Assembly: GCA_017893485.1 (NCBI GenBank)
Contig: JACEHZ010000207.1
Location: forward strand, 248,001-312,000
Reading direction: 5' to 3'
DNA: 64,000 bases
Origin: Hemerocallis citrina
Taxonomy: Eukaryota; Streptophyta; Magnoliopsida; Asparagales; Asphodelaceae
Positions within the stretch are counted from its first letter, which is position 1. Every line of letters starts with the position of its first letter. The notes beneath the pieces were generated by a model. The model saw only the letters and a list, made by a program, of their open reading frames with translations. It was not told the DNA's origin and searched no databases. The translations under genes were made by a program, and so were the position numbers. Shown in pieces: positions 22,671 to 34,639 of this stretch.

Positions 22671-24093
22671 CATTCAACCATTCAACCATGAACCATTACT
22701 TCAACGGAGTATTGCCTGCATGAAAAAGAAGTATGGAGGGCTAGGCATCATCGACCTCAGAGACATGAACCTTGCTCTTTTGGGGAAATGGTGGTGGAAT
22801 GTTTTTCACCACAGTGGAGAAGGATGGCAGGATTTTATTCAACCATACCTTCGGGGAAACGGTACGAGAAGTCTAGGCTTTCAAGTTGGGGCTAAAGTTT
22901 CGCGATTCTGGAAAGGAATTACCAAAGCGAGTGGTCCGTTCAGTTCTGCAGTTACGTCAACAATTGGTAACGGACGGTCCACCAGATTTTGGTGGGACAA
23001 ATGGTGTGGTGCTCACGCACTGAAGGAAACCTTCCCAGAGCTGTATGACAAAACGATTCGACCCAATATCTCAGTGGCAGAGACCTGGAAGAGGGGAAAC
23101 TGGAGGCCGCCACTCCGAGGAAACCTTACCCCAAAATAACAGCAACAACTCCTAGAATTGCAAACACATATCGCTCGGACTGGGACGAGGTGCGTCCATG
23201 GCCCAGATCAGATGCGATGGGAGCTAGAGCCTAAGGGAGCTTTCACGGTCAGATCCCTGTACCATCGTATTCACTTTCGGGGATGCAGACCCAGCTGGGC
23301 ACAGATGTTATGGAAGGCGAAAACCCCACTGAAAGTCAGAGTCTTTCTATGGCTGGTGCTCAATAATGTCATTCTCACCAGAGAGAACCTGGCCAAAAGA
23401 CAACCACAGATTGCCACTATCTGTGGGTTCTGCAACATGCATTCGGAGACTTTGAATCACCTATTCATTCACTGCCCAAGGAGTAAGGCGACGATGGTAG
23501 AGGTTTTAAGAGCCCTAGGAACAAGTGTCTACCCCAACGAATATGAGAATTTGTGGACTGGCCCCAAATTTGCCTCGAATCGCCAGGAAATGAAGGACGC
23601 ATGGTACAATGGCATTGCGGCAACTACTTGGGTGTTATGGCTAGACAGGAATAACTTTTATTTTCATGCTTCATGTAATAGTATTTCTGGTAACTTTACT
23701 TATATCATGCATCTTATTTCTTTTTGGGCTACAGCTGCGGCCACAGGAGCGAGAAGGAGGATTGCCAGGGTCTTCGAGGTGGAGGACTTTGATAATGAGG
23801 GGATTGAGTTTGGGCCGACACTAGACTGAGGAGTCGGTACCACCCATACCAATCAGAGGCTCGATGGTGGCAATATCAGCCAGTTTATTTTGGTCCTACT
23901 GTATTTTGATTGATTGATGTATGGAGGATTTGCCCCATCCCCCAGGGTTCTGTTGGGGGTTCATATTTTATTTCCTGTACTTTTCTCTCTGCTTTGTTCT
24001 TTTGTATTTCTCCCGGTCCGTCGGGGTTGTTTTATTAATTTCTTATTAATGAAACAGAGTGGCACTATTCCACCTTTTATTTCAAAAAAAAAA
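22671..24093 (+). mobile_element. 5'-truncated L1-type LINE with 16-bp target duplication
   Basis: Flanked by TTTCTTCTATAGATTT at 22655-22670 and 24094-24109, ending in an A-rich tail. The first about 40 bp (to about 22707) repeat nearby flank words (CATTCAACCATTCAACC, ACCATTACTTCAAC), a filler often seen at LINE 5' junctions. Confidence 0.9.
22720..23829 (+). pseudogene. LINE ORF2 C-terminus (zf-RVT domain)
   Basis: Starts in the post-RT region (KKYGGLGIIDLRDMNLALLG, KWWWN, RFWWDKWCG) and runs through one in-frame TAA at 23137 into the reverse-transcriptase zinc-binding domain (PF13966): FTVRSLYHRIHF, WKAKTPLKVRVFLWLVLNN and the zinc ligands in CGFCNMHSETLNHLFIHC. Endonuclease and RT are missing by 5' truncation. 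The remainder is open to the natural end at 23829. Confidence 0.92.
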
Positions 24094-24581
24094 TTTCTTC
24101 TATAGATTTGTTCAAAAAAAGAATTGTTTCAATACATGGAAAAATTGATCTCTTCACTGCACGTTCCGGCCTTCAAAAGCTCGCTGCTGCACTCGAACCC
24201 ATCACGTTCCTCCCGATTTTCTGCTTCCCATCCTGTTCATCTTCTTCATCAGGTGAGAGAAAATTTGGAGATGTTTTGAGAAGATTCTGCTTTATAAAAT
24301 TGGGTTGGTTTGGGTTAACGGGATGGTTGGTTGGGGTTTAATTAAATTAAATGGGTAGTGAGTTGGGTTGGGTTTAATTAACTTAAATAGTAGTGGGCTG
24401 GTTTGGGTTCAAAAATTATATAATATGTTTTATTTGAAAAATAATAAAATATTGGATAGCTAGTCAAATTGGCTAGCATGGTTGGAGATGAAACAAAATA
24501 GCTAGTCAAATTTACTAGGCGAAATGACAATTTGAATAATTTAGCTAGTTATTTTGGCCAGTGCCCTCGGAGAAGCTCTAA

Positions 24582-25021
24582 TAAGACAACCCTCCGAAAT
24601 TTCTTTGATAAAGCACCTAACATTTATTTGACTAAACTATTTGAACGGCCACCGAGAGATTTTTTTTTTCTTTTTTGGTTAATCTGAACTAATTTTTATT
24701 TGAACTGGTATAGGGTTTAGCTTCCAATTAAGGAAGTGGACTATTTAGAGATCTTCTTCATTAAGGTAACCTTTCTACATACTTTATTCCATCTTCAAGC
24801 TCATTCGCAACAAACTCATTGGCAAGTAATAGTTTGGAAATGTTGCTATGCTGAGTAACAAAAAAGAGTTCAGCTAGAGTAGTTGCTACATTATCTTGCA
24901 TAAGAAAATACATTTATAGTAATCCACCCTATCCTGTAATGCAGAGTTTGTGCGGAGGCAGAAATATGGTATCTGAAGACTACACCATCATAAAATAAGG
25001 GTGTGTGAGGTAAAAACTGTA
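24582..25021. other. Unassigned AT-rich spacer
   Basis: Host or old-repeat sequence between the Harbinger-like element and the CACTA target site. I see no ORF, RNA or repeat structure I can support. With 31979-32024 and the sequence right of 42498 it forms the original continuous locus before the CACTA and TR-GAG insertions. Confidence 0.4.
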
Positions 25022-25207
25022 CCACACTACAAAAGAAAAGGTCTTCATCGGCACTTTTTTGGGGTTTCACCGGCGTTTATAAACGCCGGTGAATCACCTA
25101 CCGGCATTTGGAAAAGCGCCACAACAAGCGCCGGTGGAGTGCGTGCCGGAAATTGTTTGGCAGCCTACACCGGCGCTTTCAGGCGCTTTTGAAAACGCCG
25201 GTATTGG

Positions 25208-27736
25208 AACAGTTGTCATAACTAATCGGATTTCATTTCCAAATATTTTGCTCTGGCGATTCAAATTCCCAACCTCAAGCTCTCTTTAGATCCCCAGATC
25301 TGCTCGAATCCGTCACTTTTCCTTCGCCCCTCCTTCATTAATGTTGTAGATCTTTCTGAGATCTACCTCCTCATCCCAATTTTTTCTTCTACGGTAGTTC
25401 TCCCCGGTTGCTCACTGATCCATTCCGCGTTTGTACCCAGCGTACCCTTGCTGCTTCCGCGTCTAGCTTCGAAGTGCCTTTCCCCTCAACCCATCTCGAA
25501 CGTCTCGGCGCCTTTGAGTGCTAGTACCAAGCCCCGTTTGGAGTTGTGTTCCCCTGTCGATTCGTTCCAGCGGAGGTGTAGCGACGTTGGTTTGGTGGCA
25601 GCGTTTCCTTGATCTCCATTATCGATTCATTCCTCGTTCGCTCCAAGGCGCCAGCTTCATCGCTTCGCCACCCCTACCAACCGCTGTAAGTTATTGCATC
25701 CTTTCTTTTTTGGGTGCTTTGGCGGCTGTAGGGTGCTATTATTAGTGCGCTAAGTTCCTCTCTATTCCTTCCCCTTCCCGTATTTCTCCCTCTCTAAACC
25801 CTCCAGCTTCTGCATTTTCTCTTCTTTCTCCCCTACGGAATAGCCTTCCCCATCTTGGGAGATTGGGGATCTGGCCTTCCTATTTCTTTCGCTGTAGTAG
25901 CCTGAAGAGGCTTTGCTGGTATCACGGCTTCTGCCTCGAGTTTTCGGTGACTTTTGAGTATCGATTGCGAGATCGAGACTTTACTTTACTGGTACTCTTA
26001 GAATACTTTTAAGGAGTTTTAGTTTCTCCTTTTTAGCCTTTGATGATCAGTTTTCTGATCGGCTCTGCTCCATCGTTCTGGATAATATTTTTCTCTAGTC
26101 CGGCGCCTGTTGGTGTTTCGATTTGAGGCATTTTGTGGCCGGTCGCAACCATGTCTCTTTTTGTTCCGGTAGCTAGAGCGTCGACTCAGATATTGGAGAG
26201 TGATTCATCATCTCCTCTTTTGACTAACTCATATTACCATCAGTCCTCTCTTAATCTCGATACTTCCCCTTTTGCTGGTAAGCCTAAACCGCTTCGGGTT
26301 TGTCACAGGTGCCTCCATCCTGGGCATTTCAAGCGTGAGTGTGTGTATAAAATGAAATGCTTTTTCTGCGATAATTTTGGTCATTCGCGCAGTCGTTGCT
26401 TTGCCCTCCAAACTTCTCTCCTTCCTTAACTACCCTCTTTTGAAGAGCAAGCTGCATGCTTGCTTGGCTTCGAAACTCAGTATTGATTCTGGAAAGGACT
26501 TCGAATCCTCTGCAGTTGTTCCTTCTCCAGCTTCGAACATCTCGAGTTCGTCCTCTGCTCCTTGTGATTCAATTGCGATGCTTCTTCATCCTAATATTGC
26601 TAAACTCTTTAAAGATCGCAAGGTCTTTTCTAAGCTGGTTTCCTTCCCTCGTTTGGGTCCTTTAAAAGCTCATCCCCACTCTTCCTCGGTGGCAACTGCG
26701 TTGAGATTGAGTATAGATTATAATTCTGTTTTGTTTAAATCCTTTACTTCTTGGCACTCCGGGTATCGCAGTGCGGTGGGGGACGTTCGGTCTCGCAACA
26801 TTTCCATCCCCGTACCTTCGAACAAAGCTAATGACCTTTTGGAGGCTCCTACTCTATTTTATAAATTTTCCTGCTCTATGACCATTTCTTCTCCCAAACT
26901 GTCAATGCTCGCTTGTCATTTTTCGGGAAGCATCTACTCGGTCTATCAATATTTAGGGGAGCTATCTTCGATCGATCTTCGCCTTAGGGAGGTATCGCAT
27001 TTCCTGCTCTCTTTCCCCCTTAAGTCTTCTCTGAGTCTGGTTGACTCTTCTTTCGTAGTTTCTTCCTATCATACTAACTACATCACTATATCCTCATCGG
27101 TGGGTTCTAGTGTTCACTTTATCCCGTCTTGCCCCAAAATAGACGAAGTGGTATTGACTGTCCCAGCTACGATTTCATCCCCCGTAGTGGAGGCAGTACC
27201 TCCTCCCGTTAAGCGGAAATACAATAAGAAAGTCGGTAATATTAGGCAGATTCGAGTGAGTGCGCGTATCCTCGCCAGGAAAGCTAATGCTATGTCAGCT
27301 CTTCAGTTGGTGCACAGTTGAGCTCTCGCGTTGGCAGCAAGGCTGTATCCCTTTGTGCCGCTAGTGTTTCTCTTGGGCTGCTGGTGGAGATTGTTATCTC
27401 CGCGGAAGGGTGTTTTCTTTGCCTGCGTTTGGCTCGCCGCTCCTCTTGCTTCTTCTCCTCTTGTGGGTGAGACAGGGCGTCTTGTCTCTTTTTCGTGCGT
27501 TGTTTTCCGGGCTGAAAGTTTCGTCTCCCTGTTCAGCGTTTGTTCAACTGTTGTATTATAGCTCCCTTATTGGCGTGCTTTTCCCCCTAGTTAGGATTTA
27601 ATTTTGTATATTTCGCATATTATTGTTTTACATCTTGTAAAGCCATCGATTATTTATTTGTATCTTAACTGTTATTATTGATTAATATATTTTTTGATGG
27701 CTGGAGCCTTTTGGCTCTATCCGATATATAAAAAAA
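25208..27736 (+). mobile_element. ORF1-only LINE (half-LINE) inside the CACTA
   Basis: Flanked by a perfect 17-bp duplication GAAAACGCCGGTATTGG (25191-25207, 27737-27753), with a short A tail. It has a 943-bp leader, an ORF1 with two zinc knuckles and a 415-bp 3' region ending in the hairpin-prone GGCTGGAGCCTTTTGGCTC. There is no endonuclease or RT. A 96-bp truncated copy of the same 3' end lies at 40602-40697. Confidence 0.9.
26151..27321 (+). pseudogene. LINE ORF1 protein with two CCHC knuckles, one frameshift
   Basis: From ATG 26151 the first frame encodes CHRCLHPGHFKREC and CFFCDNFGHSRSRC, two CCHC zinc knuckles typical of plant L1 ORF1 nucleic-acid-binding proteins. It stops at 26427; a second frame, open from about 26377, carries the remaining about 300 residues (Ser-rich middle, basic KRKYNKKVG near the end). 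A single-base shift near 26400-26425 would explain the overlap. ORF1 would coat LINE RNA. Confidence 0.8.
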
Positions 27737-27753
27737 GAAAACGCCGGTATTGG

Positions 27754-29949
27754 TGTAATATACCCCGGCGCTTGCAAAAACGCCGATATATACTTTTTTT
27801 TTATTTTTTATTTTACTTTTTTGGGGGGAAAATCTACCCTGGCGTTTTGACAAACGCCGGGGTAGGTAAACATTTTTTTTAAAAAAAATATTTTAAAAAA
27901 AAATTATTATTATTAATTTTTTTTTAATGAATGAATATATAAAAAATTCATTTTCACATACATTATTTCTGCCAGTTCAACATTACATTGCTAATCATAA
28001 AATACAAAAGACTATTACATTGCTAATCATAAAATACATAGTTTAAGCACCTAATTCACCCTATTACAAGCTATATTGAGCATACTACTACAATATCCAG
28101 TTGTTAAGAAAATAAATATTACATGACATAATAACAAGTCTTATAGAAATAGCAGGACTTCCAGAACAAAGCACAAAACAATAACTACTAAGCTTCACCT
28201 GCTGCCTGGATGGAGACCTAAGTTGTGTCTGAGCTGATGTTGCTGACCACCACTAGGGTTGCGGGTGAGTCCCAAGTATCAGATGCATAGCATTCTCAGA
28301 ATCCAGCCCCTTTAAGATCGTGACATTCTCTTACTAAGACCTGCTGCATTGATCCATGAGTCAAGCAAAACTTAACATTAGAAATGACTGTAGTAGAGGA
28401 ACTGAAAGAAGATTTGAAAATTAATTCTTGCATTTCTCTCTAGCCAAATGCGCCTACAAACAGATACAGCCGTAAGTATCCTCCATGTTTGAGAACTAAG
28501 ATGTCATTCTTTAAACAAACACTACGATGAGAAACAATCATGAATTGATGTAACTTGCTCTATTCAAGATATATCAGATTTTCCCCAGTTCCCAGCTAAT
28601 ATATCAGATTTTCTCCATTTGTTGATTCTCTGGTCACAATAGTATGATCACAATACTTTGGTCCCAATAGTATGCAACAAATAGTATGGAGTAGTTGCAA
28701 CCTTCTACCTAAATTACAACTTATTTGGTTCATTAATTACATCCTAAATCCAAACTCCACCAAAAATTCATGAGCCTTTTTTACGGCCGGACAAAGATTG
28801 TGAGTTGCTATATATATATATACACACTTAATCAAGATTCTAACCATTTTTAATTTGGATTTATTTTCAAGCTTTTTGTACAATCGTGGAGTGTTGGAAT
28901 GTCATAGTTTGATCCAACTTTGATGTAAAACTTTGCTTCTATTAGTTTACACCCAACAACCAATGAAAATGACCATCCACTTGATTAATTATTCACAACT
29001 CTAATTATCCACCAGGGCAAAATTTTGATGGCTCCTCAGTTAAATTTAACTTTCAAAATCTGATTTATTCCAATCTGCAATATCAGGTGTGATCATTTGA
29101 GAATAATGGACAGAAGATACTTTTATACTATGCTACTTATATCAGGGTTGTTCGACTGGGTTTCACGTGCAATTCCAAAGGCACTGCTGCAAAAATCTTC
29201 TGCAGTTTCATGGTAGCAAGAAACATAAAAAAAGGTTGCAAAAAGGTTATAAAAACTTGCCAAACAAAGCAGCTGCGCTACTGGTTCCAGTTGCAGCAAA
29301 ACCAAACACTAGTGAACTATGCGGGTACCTCTACCACATTAAATCTATTTTATCTTAGTATTTACCAAGGTGTTATAAACCTTAAAGTACATGGATCATT
29401 ACTCAGTTTCTACCATATGCATACAACATCAACAGGGAGTAGGAATCCTGTGACAAAATAAGCAGGAGATGTTCCAAAAAGACTTGGTCATTACTTCGAT
29501 AGGAAAAAGCCTCGACGAACAAAGGAGGACCATTAAAAGTTGTGAGTTGGCATGGTGAGTGGATGGTTTGCATAGCGAAAGGAGATGTATTTATATACTC
29601 AATATCATTGGTCTAGTTGCAGACTAGCACTGCCATATTCTCAAAACAAGTAAAAAAAGAGTTACTTTTTATAAATATGAGTATCTAATTCAGAGCAAAG
29701 TCTTTCTTACATGCATAATGCAGTACACCATGCCTACATGAAATGTTCTATATGTGGTGCTACAAGTTCTGGACAGACCCATCCAAGCCTCCTAAGAGTG
29801 ATTGAACTATTTTCTAGGAGCGATTTGTTGAGACCTTGCACAAACCAATAATGAAGATGAAATTGAACTACTGATTTAGATGCAATCGCAAAAGAGCAGA
29901 AATTATTTACCTCAGCATTTTGTAGGATTGGAACAATACAAGATATAAC
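27754..29949. other. CACTA interior, no identified gene
   Basis: AT-rich sequence starting with subterminal AACGCCGG motifs (to about 27870). No transposase, known protein or RNA is visible. A minus-strand piece near 29155-29330 has exon-like composition but I cannot identify it. Confidence 0.4.
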
Positions 29950-30279
29950 AGTCATCGTAGTTGACGCTAACAGTGTCCTCCGTGCTGACTCCTCTTTTAA
30001 TGGTGAAATTGAACTCCTGGCCCTCTTTGAGCAAGATTGGTTAGGAAACATCTCCACTTCTTACCTCAGGACCCTACATCAAATTTCAGACCGATGCATG
30101 TCAAATAATTCTTGCTCCAAATTCAGACTAGGAAAGATTGCAGTAGTCATAAAGTCTAAGGTAACAGCAGCAAGTACAAATGGAGGAATACCAAGAAATA
30201 TACCTTTGTATCGAGCATAATGGCGATAGCATAGTGGCCACTGAAATTAAACTCGATACTAACATCCTAGGCTTCACCA
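29950..30279 (-). pseudogene. Captured plastid pyruvate kinase fragment (two exons)
   Basis: Two exons with an intron in between. Exon A is 30279-30204 (acceptor TTTCAG, donor GTATAT) and reads HYAIAIMLDTK. Exon B is 30073-about 29950 (acceptor ATGTAG) and reads [10 protein letters not shown], a TAA where Gln is expected, then [20 protein letters not shown] and [10 protein letters not shown]. This is the N-terminal barrel/B-domain junction of plastidial pyruvate kinase (beta-type: [12 protein letters not shown] is a family signature). A TAG also lies upstream in exon A. The frame does not join that of the KMS1 exons, and the catalytic core downstream is missing. It is a transduplicated fragment, not a working enzyme. 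Confidence 0.9.
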
Positions 30280-30398
30280 CTGAAATTTAGACTTAGAAGT
30301 TAATTTCATGCATACAAAATAAAATATGCTTAATGAATTAGTTTATACTTCACTTATGTTGACACACCAACAACAAAAAATGAGAGAGCGCAAAATAC

Positions 30399-31307
30399 CT
30401 TTTCATGAGGGCCGTCAGTAGCAATGAGAAGAAGTCCAATCGCCACAACCAGGATAGTTAAGATCGTACACCAAACACCTTTGGTTAGAATATATAAAAG
30501 TGAATGTCTCATACATAATGCACTATCATATGTAAAAAACTTTAACATTTTAAAGGGATGTCTTGCCAACGTTAAATTTTCCAAATCCAATCGGTGCTTC
30601 TCGCGAAGTTCTGCAAAACAAAACATGAACTTTTAAAAGAGTAAGGGTCAAGAATAACTAAACTCCATGAATTCAATCTTAATTTGGCAATTTTGATTCC
30701 TCTTTAACACTCCCAACAAGACCTTAGTTCTTTAAGGTCCAACAACATTTACTTACTTCTTCGATATCCCAAATAAAAAGTGCACTACTATTTCCAAATT
30801 GAACAAGTCCACACACTTCAAAAGAACAGTTTAATAGTCATACTCACCATTGCTTTAAGAGTCAACTACAAAAAACTGTTGTTACCATATTACGGTTGTA
30901 ACAAACTTTGAACTTATGGCATCTTTACAAGTAAATGCCTTACCACTTTCACTAACTTATCCACAACAGAAGCTAATGTCCTATTAACCAAGTCAGGAAA
31001 CCAACAGAAACTAAATGACCTATATTTGATACCAAAATTTAGTCTTGCATAAATCTCCGTGAACATAATTCTCAAATATGATCAGGTTCACAAAAAAGAA
31101 TCCTTTTTATGCATTACCAATATCTAATTGCCACTTTTATCCACATTACTCCAAACAAAATCCTATATTTCCCAACAATTATCTCAAACGCATCAATGAT
31201 AATGAGATCGGCTTCTCCTCCCCAAAAAAAACACCAAAAAAAATTCAAAAAAAAAAAATCAAAAAATCAAAAATTAACTCACCTGAGATCAAGGCATCGT
31301 CCCCCAT
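30399..31307 (-). pseudogene. Captured KMS1/VMP1-like N-terminal exons 1 and 2
   Basis: Exon 1 is 31307-31283 (ATG, then GTGAGT donor) and exon 2 is 30610-30399 (acceptor TTGCAG, donor GTATTT). Joined they are 237 nt, 79 codons, open, with exon 1 encoding MGDDALIS and exon 2 beginning ELREKHRLDLENLTLARHP, then a hydrophobic helix (CTILTILVVAIGLLLIA) and DGPHEK. This matches the N-terminus of plant KMS1/KMS2, the VMP1-type ER/vacuole membrane proteins, where the motif LREKHK..LENLTL and GPHEK are conserved. Splicing onward to the pyruvate kinase exon gives TGG TGA, ending the chimera after one extra residue. The rest of KMS1 is absent. Confidence 0.85.
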
Positions 31308-31900
31308 CGATGGAAAATTCGTTGAAAAAGATCAAACTTTAGATACCTCCAACATCAACGGAACGCCGCAACGATCAGATCTGGGAATTCGCGCCAAAAC
31401 GAGTACGGCTCTTTTCTACTTCACCTTACTTCACCTTAGCCAAATCAGTCACTGTTACGATGGCGGGAAATGGCGATGAGGATGCCGGAGAGACGACAGA
31501 GGGGAGAACGGCGAGGAGATGAGCGGGGGGGAGCACGGCGGAGGAGACGAGCGCTAGGGTTTGAGAGCTAGAGAAAGGGGAGAAAAGATGGCGGGCAAGG
31601 GCGATGACGATGCCGGAGAGAATACGGCGGGGAGCACGCCGGAGGAGAAGAGCACGCGGATCGCGGGATTTGGGTTGCGGCGATGGTCTAGGGTTTACAG
31701 GAGAGAGAGAAGCGGGATTTGGGTTTACAGGAGAGAGAGAAGCGAAGGATAAACGTAAGTATATTAATCGACAGAAGGGGTATAAGTTAATTATAGAGTA
31801 TACCCCGGCGTTTCTTATCAAACCCCGGGGATCATATGACTACACTGGCATTCCATAGAAAGCGCCGGGGGAAACAAAGGTGTTTTTATTTCCAATTAAT
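31308..31900. other. GC-rich region upstream of the captured KMS1 exon
   Basis: Likely the captured 5' UTR/promoter side of the KMS1-like gene (minus strand) followed by CACTA subterminal repeats (31800-31960). A duplicated GGGTTTACAGGAGAGAGAGAAGCG unit occurs at about 31691 and 31723. Arg-rich open frames on both strands here are compositional. Confidence 0.45.
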
Positions 31901-32029
31901 AATTTTCTTTCTTCCCCAGCGTTTCTCGAAAGCGTCGGGGTAAAAACGCCAGTGTAGGGTAATTTTGTTGTAGTGCCATTAAAAGTGAAGTTGGACACAT
32001 GACATTGTGGATATCAAGATATATGTAAG

Positions 32030-32607
32030 TGATATGGCTAAAAATGTGATTAAATTGGGACCATTCAAATCGGGCACGAATCTTTAAAGCTCTTAGGGGT
32101 AAAACAGTAATTTCACCTACAAACGGGTCTGAAATGGAAACTGGGTCTTTCTTCAAAGCCCCAATAACCCATGAACGGATCTGTCCTACTGGGTATGGGT
32201 CCCAACCCATTACAAACCAGTTCAGAAGGATAAAGAAGAATCCAGATTCATAATTATCCCTAAGAGGTGGTTTTAACCACTTCTATCCATCCACACCGGG
32301 AAGTAGAGATTTGTTCTTATCTCGAAATGGATCCCTAAGGCGACTATAAAAACCCCTCTCCCTCACCATAAGAAGATAATCAATCTTTTTCCACATAAAG
32401 CTCTTTCATAATCTTCCTGATTACTGACAAGAGCGTCGGAGGGTGCGTCGCCGGGATCCATCCCGGTGTATCGCACTTTTTGCAGGTTCACAGCAGCGGC
32501 AACAGACCAAGTCAACACGTTGGTGAAGGTCAACAGGTTTGCCTTGTTCGTTTTCTCAAGAATCCACAATTTATCTGTTTTCTCCCACACCAAAATCAGC
32601 AACAACA
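32030..32607 (+). repeat. 5' LTR of the TR-GAG element
   Basis: 578 bp, TGATATGGCTAAAAATG to CAGCAACAACA. TATAAAAA lies at 32345-32352. The 3' LTR (577 bp) is clearly the same sequence with many scattered transitions. Confidence 0.92.
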
Positions 32608-32609
32608 GA

Positions 32610-32628
32610 TTGGTGCCGTCTGTGGGAA
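32610..32628 (+). other. Primer binding site of the TR-GAG element
   Basis: TTGGTGCCGTCTGTGGGAA two bases after the 5' LTR, the form seen in Tat/Ogre-type elements (usual TTGGCGCCGT with C to T here). Confidence 0.75.
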
Positions 32629-32677
32629 ACGAAAAAACAATCCAACCTAACTTCATCAACGAGATTAGTTTCAAGCC

Positions 32678-34426
32678 ATGCATCCAAAAGAGAAGGGGAA
32701 GACAGCGGTCTCCAGCCGAAGAACCACTTCTCTTCCTCCTCCTCCTCCAGCTCAAGGTGCTCCTCCTCAACAGGTCCCTCCAGGGTCTCGAGGGGCTGCC
32801 GAGGGGGCCTCTCGTAGGAGTCAACCAAAGAAACATCCTCTTCAGGACCATGTCGCAGTCCATAATCCTCCAGTTGACGTTGTGGCTTCTCAAAGCCCTC
32901 CCGAGCGGGATCTCCATCAAGTGATAGTTAACCGCCAGAAGGGGGTCGACCTCCAAACTCGCCTGAATGGATGGCGAGCCATTGGGGGAGTCCACCAACC
33001 TGAGCACCCAGGGATCTCAAGAGTCCGGACCCCCCGCAGACTGAGGACCAGAAGATCCCCTCCCCCGAGGAGGCGGAGAGAGTCCTCTCAACGTCATTGG
33101 CGGAGAAGTCATTCTCCAGTAAGCCAAGCCACATATAGGGACCGCCAAGCTGGAGGGGCACCAGTCACAAGGTTGGAGTTCCAAGATTTTCAAGAGGCCA
33201 TCCTGGGGGCCCTCAACGTCGCTCCCAACCACGAGCAACGGGCACCTAGTCCTCAACCTGCCCCAAGCCGTGACCACCGCACTCCTAGCCCCCTTTCGCA
33301 TGGGACAGAGTCTAGGGACTCGACAGGACATGACCGAAGGGAAGACTCAGTCTACCACCGTCTGCACGAGATGGAGAGGCGCCTTGGCCAATTTGACAGA
33401 GAAGAGGAACAACGGGCGAGGAAATTCTGCCCGAGCAGGCCCCCATTCTCCCGAGCCATCGTGGAAGCCCCGGTCCTGCAAAACTTCAAGCCCTCTAACT
33501 TTGAGTCATACAATGGGGAGTCGGACCCTGCCGACCACATCGAGAGTTTTAAAACTCTCATGATAATCCACCAGGCTTCGAATGCGCTCCTTTGCAAGAC
33601 CTTTCCTGCCACGCTGAAGGGGCCTGCGAGAGAATGGTACTCTCGACTCGCCCCGGCCTCCATCTTCTCATTTGATCAGTTCGAATGGCTCTTCCTTACT
33701 CATTTCGTGAGTAGCCGTCGGGCCGAGAAAACAAGCGTATCTTTGGTGACCCTCCGCCAAAGAAAGAGTGAACGCCTAAGAGATTACGTTCGGCGCTTCA
33801 CCGCTGAAGCTCGATTTATTGCCTCCCCCAACCAATCAGTAGCCTCTGCGACATTCGGGCACAACGTCACTAACGCCGACCTCAAGGCGTCCCTTGCCAA
33901 GAAGCCTCCTCGAGACTTCTCAGTCCTCCTGCTTAGGAGTGAGAAGTACATCCGAGTGGAAGAGGCTCCCAACACCCCCAGTCTTGAAGAACCATCTTCC
34001 GGGAACAAACGGAAGAATACAAGCGAAGAAGGGTCCCAGAAACTCCAGAGGGACAACAATGGCCAATGCCGCCCAGTTCCTTATTTTTAGAAGTTCACCC
34101 CCCTCACTGCTAGTATATTAGCAGTTCTTATGGAGGTGGACAAGGAAGGGCTACTCCGCGCTCTCCTTAGAATGAATACCCCTGGTAAGAAAAGAAACAA
34201 GGATAACTGGTGCCGCTTTCACAGGGACCACGGTCACGACACAGATGATTGTTGGGCTCTTAAAGAGGAGATCAAAGAAATTATATAACGGGGACACCTG
34301 GCCAAGTTTGTCCGAAGAGACGGGACCGATCTTCCACCCCGATGAGCCTACAAGCGAACAAAGAGGTCTGCCGAGTTCCAAGAATTTGAACCAGGGGCCA
34401 TCCTCCACCTTATCCAAGGAGGTCTA
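32678..34426 (+). pseudogene. gag: Tat-type gag with three late nonsense codons
   Basis: The open frame 32678-34090 encodes 470 residues: a Pro- and Arg-rich N-terminus (about 1-230), a charged helix (HRLHEMERRLGQFDREEEQR), then the Retrotrans_gag core (VLQNFKPSNFESYNGESDPA, FPATLKGPAREWYSRLAP, RLRDYVRRFTAEARFI). TAG at 34088 interrupts, but the same frame continues with LMEVDKEGLLRALLRM and the Tat-type knuckle CRFHRDHGHDTDDCWALKEE, then TAA at about 34286 and TGA at about 34349. With those stops ignored, the frame runs to about 34426. Gag would form the particle; the zinc-knuckle part is lost from the translated product here. Confidence 0.88.
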
Positions 34427-34639
34427 ATGGGGGGAGAACCAAACTCCTCCCAAGAGGCCCTCACCCATTCGTAGAAGTAGGTTTTCAGTTTTCAATAAGG
34501 TCGATGCTTGTAACACGGCCAAGAAGCATGTAATAATGGCTCGCCCAATTAAAGCAGCCACTTAGTTCATCTCAATAAAACTCAGCTTTTTTCTATTGAA
34601 AGATATTGCACTTGCCTCACTTCTATCTCTCTGAGTCAT

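Larger units (their letters stand above)
22395..24578. mobile_element. Harbinger-like non-autonomous element with LINE inside
   Basis: Ends GAGCATCTCCAAGG and CCCTCGGAGAAGCTC, flanked by TAA (22392-22394 and 24579-24581), the 3-bp duplication of PIF/Harbinger elements. Without the LINE at 22671-24093 it is about 0.75 kb. The part after the LINE has a GC-richer stretch (24150-24260) ending in TCATCAG before GTGAGA, which could be a captured exon edge; I cannot name it. Confidence 0.65.
25025..31975. mobile_element. Non-autonomous CACTA transposon carrying host exons (Pack-CACTA)
   Basis: Begins CACTACAAAAGAAAAGG and ends TTTTGTTGTAGTG, flanked by the 3-bp duplication CCA (25022-25024, 31976-31978). 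Subterminal regions at both ends hold inverted AACGCCGG/CCGGCGTT motifs, as expected for transposase binding sites in CACTA elements. There is no TNPD/TNPA-like transposase. It contains a LINE (25208-27736) and captured KMS1-like and pyruvate kinase exons on the minus strand. Confidence 0.93.

Noticed and set aside
29734..30057. 107-codon minus-strand frame
   Set aside because: Overlaps the pyruvate kinase exon in the wrong frame; the true reading is another frame with one stop.
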